21,459 nucleotides of DNA, from NCBI GenBank assembly GCA_949743895.1, contig CATJUX010000078.1, positions 1-21,459 on the forward strand, in the 5' to 3' direction. The position numbers were made by a program, and so were the translations under genes. This stretch comes from JANFXS01 sp022791155. GTDB lineage: Bacteria; Bacillota; Clostridia; Lachnospirales; Anaerotignaceae. How positions within the stretch are numbered: the first letter of the stretch is position 1; each line of letters starts with the position of its first letter. Under the pieces are notes generated by a model. It saw only the letters and a list, made by a program, of their open reading frames with translations, did no database searches and was not told the origin of the DNA. Of this stretch, positions 12,733-19,733 are shown piece by piece.

Positions 12733-15474
12733 TCATTCTGGAGCAGGTATTCCCGTGAGGCCGGGAAGGCCAGAATCTTCAGGGAATATAGGATCGAATA
12801 TTGAAGGCTCATCAGAACTGTTGTTTCCACTGTTTTCGTTTTCTGTGCCTCCTGAATTTCCGGGTTCAGAGCCGTTGTTTTCGTTGGAAGGAGGTGTTTC
12901 GCCATTGTTGATGTTTCCTTCTGAAGTTCCAGGATTTTCAACTTCGTTTGGATTTTCAGGATTGGTTGGGGTTTCAGGCGCGTGCTCCAATGTGCATGTG
13001 CTGTTTAGGTTAACACCGCCTGACTCCGGGTTGTTCAAAACAGTTCCGTCATTGCCAACAGCCAAAACTATGTCAGCAATGGTTTCTTCAGGGCAGTTTT
13101 CGCCAGGAGCACACATGCTTTCAGTGCAGATTTTTACGCTTTTGTGAACACTGCATGTTGAAGCAGAGTTGGCAAAGTCAGAAGCGCACAAATCGGAAGA
13201 AACAGGGTTGCCAAAATAGTCACTGGAGCAAAAAGCGTTTGGAGAACCTCCCGACACGGAGCACATGCTCATTGACACTATTCCGTCAGGGCGCTGGAAG
13301 CTTTGGTTTTCCAATCCTTCATGAATTTGTTCCATAACATCTTTCCAAAGCAAAAGGTGATAGCTTCTGTCATATTTCATTCTCATTGGTGTGTCATAGC
13401 CCATCCATATTCCCGCACAATAATATGGTGTATATCCAGCGAACACAAGGTCTTTGTCATCACTTGTTGTGCCAGTTTTTCCAGCGATATTCATTCTGAC
13501 TTTAGAAAATCTTGCAAGACCGCCTGTTCCGCCGCCGGAAACAACATCTTCCATCATGTCTGTAAGCATGTAAGCAGTTGTTTCTTTGATGACTCTATGG
13601 CTTTCAGGAACACTGTTGTCAATTATTATATTTCCATTGTGGTCAAGAACTTTGCTATAGAAAATAGGTTTATTGTATACACCGTTGTTAGCAATGGCGC
13701 TATATGCAGCCGTAAGCTCTAAAACTGTAACACCATCGGTGACACCTCCAAGGCTTATTGCAGGGGATTTGTCAGTGAAAAGCTGTCCATTTATTTCGCG
13801 GCCAGGCTCAAGCGTTGTGAAACCAAAGTTTTCCAGATAGTCATATGATGTGTCAACTCCAACCATCACAATTGTTTTGGCGGCGAGTATGTTGAGTGAG
13901 TCTTTAATTCCTTCACGCACGCTGCAAAGTCCGCGATAGCCGCTTGAATACCAGTTTTTTGGAGTCCAGCCGTTATATGTGAATTCTTCATCACGTATCA
14001 AAGTTCCGGGCATAACAAGACCCAAGTCAATTGCCGGGGCATAGGCAGCAAGAACTTTGAAGCATGAGCCGGGCTGTCTCAACGCCTGTGTGGCGCGGTT
14101 GAACACGAGGTCACCGGTTTTTTCGCGTCCGCCCACAATTGCTTTGACTTCGCCATTGCGATAGTCCATTATTGCCATTGCTGCCTGAAGCGATTTTGAT
14201 GTGCTTATATTGTCGGCAACAAGCTCGTTTGATTCGTTAAGAATTTCGCTTTTGACGGATTCAACAAAAGCATCTATTTCTTCATCGTTTGAAACAATTG
14301 TTTCACGAGAATAGTGGCTTTGTTTGTCTGTGGCCAAATCTTTGACTGAAATTGTGTATGTCACGTTATAGCTTGTGGCGGAAGGTATAAAAAGTTCATC
14401 CTTTTTGAAAGATTCTTCCATTATATTTTGCATGCGAGTGTCAACAGTTAAGTAAATTTGAAGGCCACCGCTGTATATCATATTGTATGCTTGCTGGCTT
14501 GTGATTTGCCTTTCTTCCACAAGCTGATCGGCAAGCGCCACAATTGCGCTGTCGACAAAATAGTCGTGAAGGGCATCTGAATTTTCGTTTGTTCTGATTT
14601 TTCCAACAAGTTTTGAATAAATATCTTCTGAAATGGCTTCGTTATATTCACTTTCAGAAATATATTCCAGTTCTTTCATTTTGTTGAGAACGAGGGTTTG
14701 GCGTTTTTTGTTTTCTTCAGGATTAGAGATAGGGCTATAAAGTCCCGGATTTTTTGTAATTCCAGCTATGCTTGCACATTCAGCGAGAGTGAGCTCGCTC
14801 ACATCTTTGCCAAAATAGAATTCGGCAGCCGCTTGAACGCCGTTTAAGCCGTGATTTAGTGCTATTGTGTTGAGATAGAGTTCTAAAATATAGTTTTTTG
14901 CCTCAAGCTTGCTTCCGAGAGTTTGCTCGAGATCTTTTTCAAAATTGACGGCCAAATATTGTTCTTGAATTTTTCTTTCTATTTTTTTTTCGGATGAAAG
15001 CACTTCGTTTTTGATGAGCTGTTGTGTTATTGTGCTGGCTCCTTGGGAGAGGTTCATTTCTTTGATGTTTACGGCAAGGGCGCGGAACATGCCCTTGATG
15101 TCGATTCCGTTATGATCATAAAACCTCTCGTCTTCAATGGCAACAACTGCATGCTGAAGATTGGCAGGGATTGACTCAAGCCTGACATAAACACGGTTTT
15201 CATCGCCGTGGAGCCTGTCTATTTCGTTTCCGTCTTTATCATATATTATTGAGGTGTAGGCTTCGGGGACAACATCATTGGCGTTAAGTATGGGGGCGGT
15301 TTCTATAATTCCCATATAGGCGCCAAGAAAAGCGCCGCTTATGGCAAATCCCCCAATGATAACTAATACAATTAAAACACGTACAATGAATGTGAGGAAT
15401 GTATTTTTTCTTTTCTTTCTTTTTTTCCTTTTGTTGTTTGTTCTGCTGTGATTGGCTTGTTGAGAGTAGTTCAT
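12733..15474 (-). CDS. Class A penicillin-binding protein (PBP1A-type)
   Basis: This bifunctional peptidoglycan synthase (ponA/pbp1A type) polymerises lipid II and cross-links peptides. From the second of two adjacent ATGs (15474) it has 913 residues; AGGAGG at 15481-15486 lies 6 nt before it and only 3 nt before the first ATG (15477). The order is a basic cytoplasmic tail (10-24), one membrane anchor (about 26-52), a GT51 glycosyltransferase domain with EDERFYDHNG (catalytic Glu114), GASTITQQLIKN (145-156) and RKIQEQYLA, then a transpeptidase with SCFK (Ser470-Lys473), SLN (526-528) and KTGT (666-669). A cysteine-bearing extension (about 738-830) and a low-complexity Asn/Glu/Pro/Gly/Ser tail (about 832-890) end the protein. 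It is monocistronic and converges on thl. Confidence 0.96.
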   Translation of the reverse strand: MNYSQQANHSRTNNKRKKRKKRKNTFLTFIVRVLIVLVIIGGFAISGAFLGAYMGIIETAPILNANDVVPEAYTSIIYDKDGNEIDRLHGDENRVYVRLESIPANLQHAVVAIEDERFYDHNGIDIKGMFRALAVNIKEMNLSQGASTITQQLIKNEVLSSEKKIERKIQEQYLAVNFEKDLEQTLGSKLEAKNYILELYLNTIALNHGLNGVQAAAEFYFGKDVSELTLAECASIAGITKNPGLYSPISNPEENKKRQTLVLNKMKELEYISESEYNEAISEDIYSKLVGKIRTNENSDALHDYFVDSAIVALADQLVEERQITSQQAYNMIYSGGLQIYLTVDTRMQNIMEESFKKDELFIPSATSYNVTYTISVKDLATDKQSHYSRETIVSNDEEIDAFVESVKSEILNESNELVADNISTSKSLQAAMAIMDYRNGEVKAIVGGREKTGDLVFNRATQALRQPGSCFKVLAAYAPAIDLGLVMPGTLIRDEEFTYNGWTPKNWYSSGYRGLCSVREGIKDSLNILAAKTIVMVGVDTSYDYLENFGFTTLEPGREINGQLFTDKSPAISLGGVTDGVTVLELTAAYSAIANNGVYNKPIFYSKVLDHNGNIIIDNSVPESHRVIKETTAYMLTDMMEDVVSGGGTGGLARFSKVRMNIAGKTGTTSDDKDLVFAGYTPYYCAGIWMGYDTPMRMKYDRSYHLLLWKDVMEQIHEGLENQSFQRPDGIVSMSMCSVSGGSPNAFCSSDYFGNPVSSDLCASDFANSASTCSVHKSVKICTESMCAPGENCPEETIADIVLAVGNDGTVLNNPESGGVNLNSTCTLEHAPETPTNPENPNEVENPGTSEGNINNGETPPSNENNGSEPGNSGGTENENSGNNSSDEPSIFDPIFPEDSGLPGLTGIPAPE

Positions 15475-15496
15475 CATAAGCCTCCTTTCAAATGCA

Positions 15497-15505
15497 ATTA
15501 TATCA
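15497..15505 (-). promoter_or_regulatory. Extended -10 promoter of the PBP gene
   Basis: Read on the minus strand, TGATATAAT gives a perfect TATAAT (15497-15502) with the TG-n extension. No good -35 is present (TTTAAT at the right distance). The start near 15490 would leave only a few bases before the AGGAGG ribosome binding site. Confidence 0.4.
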
Positions 15506-15610
15506 GAAAAGGTGGACATATTAAAGAAGATTTGAAAAATAATAGGGAATATTTGCGTAAAGATTTATTAAAAATATATTAAATTTTATAACCAAAGTTA
15601 AATCAACTAA

Positions 15611-15654
15611 AAAATATTAATGCCCAAACTTATGCCATTGCAAAAGTTTGGACA
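15611..15654 (-). terminator. Candidate terminator of nrdD-nrdG
   Basis: TGCCCAAACTT (15621-15631) pairs with AAGTTTGGACA (15644-15654) over 11 pairs, one of them G-T, around a 12-nt loop. On the minus strand it is followed by TTAATATTTT, an interrupted T tract. It lies 13 bp after the nrdG stop. Confidence 0.65.
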
Positions 15655-15667
15655 TTTTATAACATGT

Positions 15668-16162
15668 TTAATATAATGTTGAAATGACTTTGTTCAAACG
15701 ATATTTAGCCATATCTATGACACGCTGGTTCGAGCTTCCTCGGAATTTGAGTTCCATAGACTTTTGGGCTTCTATAAACTTTCCATCAACAAGCACATCT
15801 GTGTTTTCAAGAAGATGTTTGAAATTGGGGTTTGCATTTTTTTCAATTTCTTCTATTGTATAGCCTGTGTATGTCCAAACATTGAGCTTGAGTTTATGGG
15901 CTTCGGTTGCAAGTTCAGCGCATTGTTCAGCTTGAACAAAAGGTTCTCCTCCTGTCAGTGTTATGCCGTCAAGCAAAGGGTTTTCGGCCATTAGAGAGAT
16001 AATTTCACGTGTGTCCATTTCTTTTCCGCCATTAACATTGTGTGTCTGAGGGTTATGACAGCCGGGACAATTGTGAATGCAGCCCTGTGTGAATATTGCG
16101 AGACGAATTCCGGCACCGTCAACTATTGAATCATCAACTATTTCTGAAACACGTATTTTCAT
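15668..16162 (-). CDS. nrdG: Anaerobic ribonucleotide reductase activating protein
   Basis: NrdG is a radical SAM enzyme that generates the glycyl radical on NrdD using S-adenosylmethionine and a [4Fe-4S] cluster. From the ATG at 16162 it has 164 residues, typical of the family. The cluster motif is C-x3-C-x2-C with Cys28, Cys32 and Cys35 (QGCIHNCPGCHNP), and the SAM-contacting GGEP is at 71-74. An upstream TTG at 16168 overlaps the nrdD stop; GAGAGGA at 16169-16175 is 6 nt before the ATG and abuts the TTG, so the ATG is chosen. The ATG is 2 nt beyond the nrdD stop, which implies translational coupling. A hairpin terminator follows. Confidence 0.96.
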   Translation of the reverse strand: MKIRVSEIVDDSIVDGAGIRLAIFTQGCIHNCPGCHNPQTHNVNGGKEMDTREIISLMAENPLLDGITLTGGEPFVQAEQCAELATEAHKLKLNVWTYTGYTIEEIEKNANPNFKHLLENTDVLVDGKFIEAQKSMELKFRGSSNQRVIDMAKYRLNKVISTLY

Positions 16163-16164
16163 GT

Positions 16165-18495
16165 TCAATCCTCTCTGCCTTTGACATTATGTTTGACTCT
16201 GTCAGCAACTTCAGCGCGTTTGGCGTTGTTGAATCTTTCAACTGTTCCCACAAGATAGCCTGTTATGCGGCGTATCCTTTGGAAGCCAACATCGCCTTCG
16301 TTTTCGCGCCGGCCGCATTTTGGACACACATCGTCTATAATGCCGTTGAATCCACAACATGGATCTCTGTCAACAGGGTGATTGATTGAACCATAGCCAA
16401 TGCCTTGCTCCTTCATATAACGAACAATTTTCTCAAATGCTTCAAGATTTTTGCTTGGATCTCCGTCAAGCTCAACATATGAAATGTGCCCGGCATTTGT
16501 GAGATTGTGATATGGTGCTTCAAGCTGTATTTTTTTGAATGCGCTTATGGGATAATACACAGGTATATGGAAACTGTTTGTATAATATTCCTTGTCTGTC
16601 ACGCCTTCTATTATTCCAAATTTTTTCTTGTCTATGCGCACAAAACGGCCAGACAGTCCCTCGGCTGGTGTGGCAAGAAGTGTGAAATTGAGGCCATACT
16701 TTTTGGTTGCTTCATCCATTCTTTCCCTCATGTGTCCAATTATGTCAAGGCCGAGGTTTTGAGATGTTTCACTTTCGCCATGGTGCATGCCTATGAGAGA
16801 TTTTAGACACTCTGCAAGGCCAATGAAACCGACAGAAAGCGTGCCATTTTTAAGAACTTCGCGAACTTCCTCGTTATAGCCAAGCTTTTCACTGTCAATC
16901 CAAACGCCTTCGCCCATGAGGAAGGGGAAGTTGTTAACTTTCTTTTTGGCCTGAATTTCGAAACGTTCAAGAAGCTGATCTATCACAAGTTCAATTTTCC
17001 TGTCAAGCTCATTATAGAACCATTCAATATTTTTGTTGGCCAGTATTCCAAGACGCGGAAGGTTTATTGTTGTGAAACTGAGATTTCCGCGGCCGTTGGA
17101 AACTTCTTTTGTTTTGTCATATTCGTTGGCCATGACCCTTGTGCGGCAGCCCATATATGATATTTCTGTTTCGGGAGTGCCTTTATAATATTTCAGATTG
17201 AATGGAGCGTCTTGAAATGAAAAGTTTGGAAAAAGCCTTTTGGCGCTCACACGGCAACTGAGCTGGAACAGGTCATAGTTTGGCTCTCCAGGATTAAAAT
17301 TGACGCCTTCTTTAACTCTGAATATTTGTATTGGGAAGATTGGAGTTTCGCCATTGCCAAGACCTTTTTCAGTCACAAGAAGCATGTTTTTGACAACCAT
17401 TCGCCCTTCCGAGCTGGTGTCCATGCCATAATTGATTGATGAAAAAGGAGTTTGGGCGCCTGCTCTTGAATGCATTGTGTTGAGATTGTGTATGAGTGCC
17501 TCCATGGCCTGATATGTTGCTCTGTCAGCTCCTTTTTCAGCCTTTTCCCGGGCAAATGCCTGTGCTTTTAATATGTCTTTTTCGTCATATCCATTTTCAA
17601 GAAAAAGTTCGAGCTGTTTTTTGTTATATTCCTCACTTTCGTCAAGTGCAGGAATGAAGCCATTTGCCTCCATTCCATTTTTGAGAAGCTGCACAACTTG
17701 TTCGGGATCGGCGCCACACAAAAGCTCAAGAGCGTTTGCCATTGAAGAAAAGTATAGCTTTTTGAATGTTTTTTTGATTCCGGGAGCAAGGCCATAATCG
17801 AAATTAACTATGGACTGGCCGCCGTGCTGATCGTTTTGGTTTGATTGTATGGCTATGCAAGCAAGAGCCGCATAGCTTGAAATGTCATTTGGCTCTCTCA
17901 ATGTGCCATGGCCTGTTGAAAAACCACCTTTGAAAAGCTTTATTATATCAATCTGGCAGCAAGTTGTTGTGAGTGTATAAAAGTCGAGATCGTGTATGTG
18001 TATATCACCCTGAACGTGGGCTTTTGAATGTTCTGGTTTTAAGACAAACATTTCATAGAAATGTTTTGCGCTTTCAGAACCATATTTCAACATTGTTCCC
18101 ATTGCAGTGTTGCCATCGATGTTTGCGTTTTCTCTTTTTATGTCGCTTTCATTTGTGTCTTTGAACGTTATGTCTTCAAAAGTTTTCATGAGACGGTTGT
18201 TCATGTCTCTGATACGCGAGCGTTCGGCGCGGTAGAGTATATAGCTTTTTGCTGTGCGCACATATCCATGGTCTATAAGAACTTTTTCAACTATGTCCTG
18301 AACCTGCTCAACGCTTGGAGATGTGTTTCCGGCCATATCGAAAATTTGTTCAACTTCCTCGGCCAATGCCATGCATACATTTTCAGGTTTTGAACCAGTT
18401 GTTGCGGTGAAAGCTTTGTTTATGGCTGTGGCAATTTTTGATGGATCGAAATCAACTTCTCGGCCGTCTCTCTTTTTGATGCCAGTCATCATCAT
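16165..18495 (-). CDS. nrdD: Anaerobic ribonucleoside-triphosphate reductase (class III)
   Basis: NrdD reduces ribonucleoside triphosphates to dNTPs in the absence of oxygen, using a glycyl radical and usually formate. From the ATG at 18495 the protein has 776 residues. An N-terminal ATP-cone allosteric domain (about 4-93) is followed by the ten-stranded barrel. The C-terminal zinc site has Cys713/714 and Cys724 with Cys727 (CPKC), and the glycyl radical is Gly746 in RRITGYLVG. AAGGGGGA (18501-18508) precedes the first of three consecutive ATGs by 5 nt; upstream codons to 18540 are in frame but lie across the NrdR-like site and are not likely translated. nrdG follows directly. The promoter and two NrdR-box-like sequences are upstream. 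Confidence 0.98.
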   Translation of the reverse strand: MMMTGIKKRDGREVDFDPSKIATAINKAFTATTGSKPENVCMALAEEVEQIFDMAGNTSPSVEQVQDIVEKVLIDHGYVRTAKSYILYRAERSRIRDMNNRLMKTFEDITFKDTNESDIKRENANIDGNTAMGTMLKYGSESAKHFYEMFVLKPEHSKAHVQGDIHIHDLDFYTLTTTCCQIDIIKLFKGGFSTGHGTLREPNDISSYAALACIAIQSNQNDQHGGQSIVNFDYGLAPGIKKTFKKLYFSSMANALELLCGADPEQVVQLLKNGMEANGFIPALDESEEYNKKQLELFLENGYDEKDILKAQAFAREKAEKGADRATYQAMEALIHNLNTMHSRAGAQTPFSSINYGMDTSSEGRMVVKNMLLVTEKGLGNGETPIFPIQIFRVKEGVNFNPGEPNYDLFQLSCRVSAKRLFPNFSFQDAPFNLKYYKGTPETEISYMGCRTRVMANEYDKTKEVSNGRGNLSFTTINLPRLGILANKNIEWFYNELDRKIELVIDQLLERFEIQAKKKVNNFPFLMGEGVWIDSEKLGYNEEVREVLKNGTLSVGFIGLAECLKSLIGMHHGESETSQNLGLDIIGHMRERMDEATKKYGLNFTLLATPAEGLSGRFVRIDKKKFGIIEGVTDKEYYTNSFHIPVYYPISAFKKIQLEAPYHNLTNAGHISYVELDGDPSKNLEAFEKIVRYMKEQGIGYGSINHPVDRDPCCGFNGIIDDVCPKCGRRENEGDVGFQRIRRITGYLVGTVERFNNAKRAEVADRVKHNVKGRED

Positions 18496-18534
18496 TTTTG
18501 TCCCCCTTGAATTGCAGTGAAATACTATATTGAA

Positions 18535-18583
18535 ACACAATATATAGTATTAATAATATATTTATAATGCGTATATATTGTAT
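18535..18583. promoter_or_regulatory. Tandem NrdR-box-like operators of nrdDG
   Basis: On the minus strand ATACTATATATTGTGT (18535-18550) matches the NrdR consensus ACACWATATATWGTGT at 15 of 16 positions. A second, weaker site ATACAATATATACGCA (18568-18583) matches 11 of 16. Their starts are 33 bp apart, near the three helical turns typical of paired NrdR boxes. The weaker box overlaps the -10 and the stronger lies just downstream of the predicted start. NrdR is the ATP/dATP-sensing repressor of RNR operons. Confidence 0.65.
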
Positions 18584-18605
18584 AGCTAAAAATGGTATAA
18601 GTCAA
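18577..18605 (-). promoter_or_regulatory. Sigma-A promoter of nrdDG
   Basis: Read on the minus strand, TTGACT (18600-18605), a 17-bp spacer and TACAAT (18577-18582). The -10 is embedded in the weaker NrdR-like box. The start near 18570 gives a leader of about 75 nt. Confidence 0.65.
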
Positions 18606-18690
18606 TGTCAATGTTTAATAAAAATTATCGAGGTATGTTATTTGAGGAATTTACATATGTTGGTAACAATATATAAAAGGGGGATTTAGC

Positions 18691-18954
18691 ATGGAAACCT
18701 TCTGTTGTTTTAGAAAAAAAGAAGTTATCAACATATGCGATGGAATGCGGCTTGGTTATGTTTGTGATCTTGAATTTGATATTAGAAGCGGAAAAATTCG
18801 AAAAATTATTGTTCCTGAAGGAAACAAATTTTTTGGAATAGTTTGTCGTGAAAGAGAATTTAGAATTCCATGGGAATGCATACGCCGTATTGGAGACGAT
18901 GTAATATTAGTTGACATAATATTAGAGGAAGTTATTTTTGTCCCCGAGCAGTGA
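18691..18954 (+). CDS. YlmC/YmxH family (PRC-barrel-like) protein
   Basis: This 87-residue protein resembles the YlmC/YmxH family of Firmicutes, small PRC-barrel-like proteins often annotated as sporulation-related. Supporting features are an N-terminal segment leading to DGMRLGYVCDLEFD (about 18-31), a SGKIRKIIVP strand pair, and the characteristic FRIPWECIRRIGDDVILVD block (about 57-75). There is no signal peptide or membrane segment. AAGGGGGA (18677-18684) is 6 nt before the ATG. It is transcribed divergently from nrdD with about 195 bp between start codons, and it is followed by a hairpin at 18969-18995. Its molecular role is unknown. The Cys-Cys pair near the N-terminus (residues 5-6) is a small oddity. 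Confidence 0.85.
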   Translation: METFCCFRKKEVINICDGMRLGYVCDLEFDIRSGKIRKIIVPEGNKFFGIVCREREFRIPWECIRRIGDDVILVDIILEEVIFVPEQ

Positions 18955-18968
18955 ACATAAATTTGAAA

Positions 18969-18995
18969 TGCCCTTATACAAAAGTTATAAGGGCA
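18969..18995. terminator. Bidirectional terminator candidate
   Basis: TGCCCTTATA (18969-18978) pairs perfectly over 10 bp with TATAAGGGCA (18986-18995) around a 7-nt loop. The T tracts are weak on both sides (ACATTTGTT on plus, TTTCAAATTT on minus). It lies between convergent genes, 15 bp after the YlmC/YmxH-family stop and about 95 bp after nth. Confidence 0.6.
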
Positions 18996-19090
18996 ACATT
19001 TGTTGAGTGTTTGAGAAATTTCAATGAACATATGTATATGACATGTTGTTGAATTTGTGAGACAGATTTGAACAATGTGCCAAAGTTCAG

Positions 19091-19732
19091 TCAGAGATAG
19101 CTTTTTTGAGAATGGTGGCTGCACAGCTCGCTTAGTGGACATATGTCGCATTGCGGCCTTCTTGCGATGCAAATTTTTCTTCCATGAGCTATAACTTGTG
19201 TGTTATAGCTGATCCAATGATCTTTTGGAAGAATTTCCATAAGCTCAAATTCAATTTTGACAGGATCCTGACTTTCGGTGAATCCCAGAAGATTCGATAT
19301 TCTTTTGACATGAGTGTCAACAACAATGCTTGGTATGCCATATATGTTTCCGCGTATAACATTTGCGGTTTTTCTTCCAACGCCCGCGAGCGATGTCAGG
19401 CTTTCAATGTCTTTTGGAACATCACCATTGTGTTCGGAAAGCAGTTTTTGGCAACAAGATATTATGTTTTTTGCTTTATTGTGGTAAAACCCTGTGGAAC
19501 GTATGTCGTTTTCAAGCTCATCAAGCTTTGCTTCAGCAAAATCTTTGACACTCTTATATTTTTCAAACAAGTCTTTTGTGACAATGTTCACTCTGTCATC
19601 TGTGCACTGTGCGCTCAATATGGTGGCGATTAAAAGCTGCCATGGATTTTGGTGGTTAAGATAGCACTTTGTTGGCCCATAAACTTCATCCAATATTTCA
19701 AGTATTTTCAACACTTCTTCATTTTTCTTCAT
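19091..19732 (-). CDS. nth: Endonuclease III
   Basis: Nth is a bifunctional DNA glycosylase / AP lyase that removes oxidised pyrimidines in base-excision repair. From the ATG at 19732 it has 213 residues, close to the E. coli enzyme. The helix-hairpin-helix LAGVGRKTANVI carries the catalytic Lys121, and Asp139 sits in VVDTHVKR. The iron-sulfur loop has exact C-x6-C-x2-C-x5-C spacing (Cys188, 195, 198, 204). The reading frame extends ten residues upstream, but those codons lie inside the end of the preceding gene; GAGGTG at 19737-19742 is 4 nt before the ATG. The ATG is separated from the radical SAM stop by one base, so the two are very likely translated from one mRNA. Confidence 0.97.
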   Translation of the reverse strand: MKKNEEVLKILEILDEVYGPTKCYLNHQNPWQLLIATILSAQCTDDRVNIVTKDLFEKYKSVKDFAEAKLDELENDIRSTGFYHNKAKNIISCCQKLLSEHNGDVPKDIESLTSLAGVGRKTANVIRGNIYGIPSIVVDTHVKRISNLLGFTESQDPVKIEFELMEILPKDHWISYNTQVIAHGRKICIARRPQCDICPLSELCSHHSQKSYL

Positions 19733-19733
19733 A

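Noticed and set aside
15475..15519. Longer PBP start at 15519
   Set aside because: The extra codons cover the AGGAGG ribosome binding site and the -10 box; the adjacent ATG pair at 15477/15474 fits better.
18633..18661. Sporulation sigma-E-like pair GTATGTT-14-CATATGTT before the YlmC/YmxH-family gene
   Set aside because: The distance to the gene is reasonable, but both boxes match the consensus only partly and AT-rich DNA gives such matches often.
18635..18676. 13-codon leader peptide before the YlmC/YmxH-family gene
   Set aside because: The GAGG motif abuts the ATG with too short a spacing, and there is no attenuator-like structure.
18650..18677. TTTACA-16-TATAAA promoter for the YlmC/YmxH-family gene
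   Set aside because: Its start would fall inside the ribosome binding site, leaving no usable leader.
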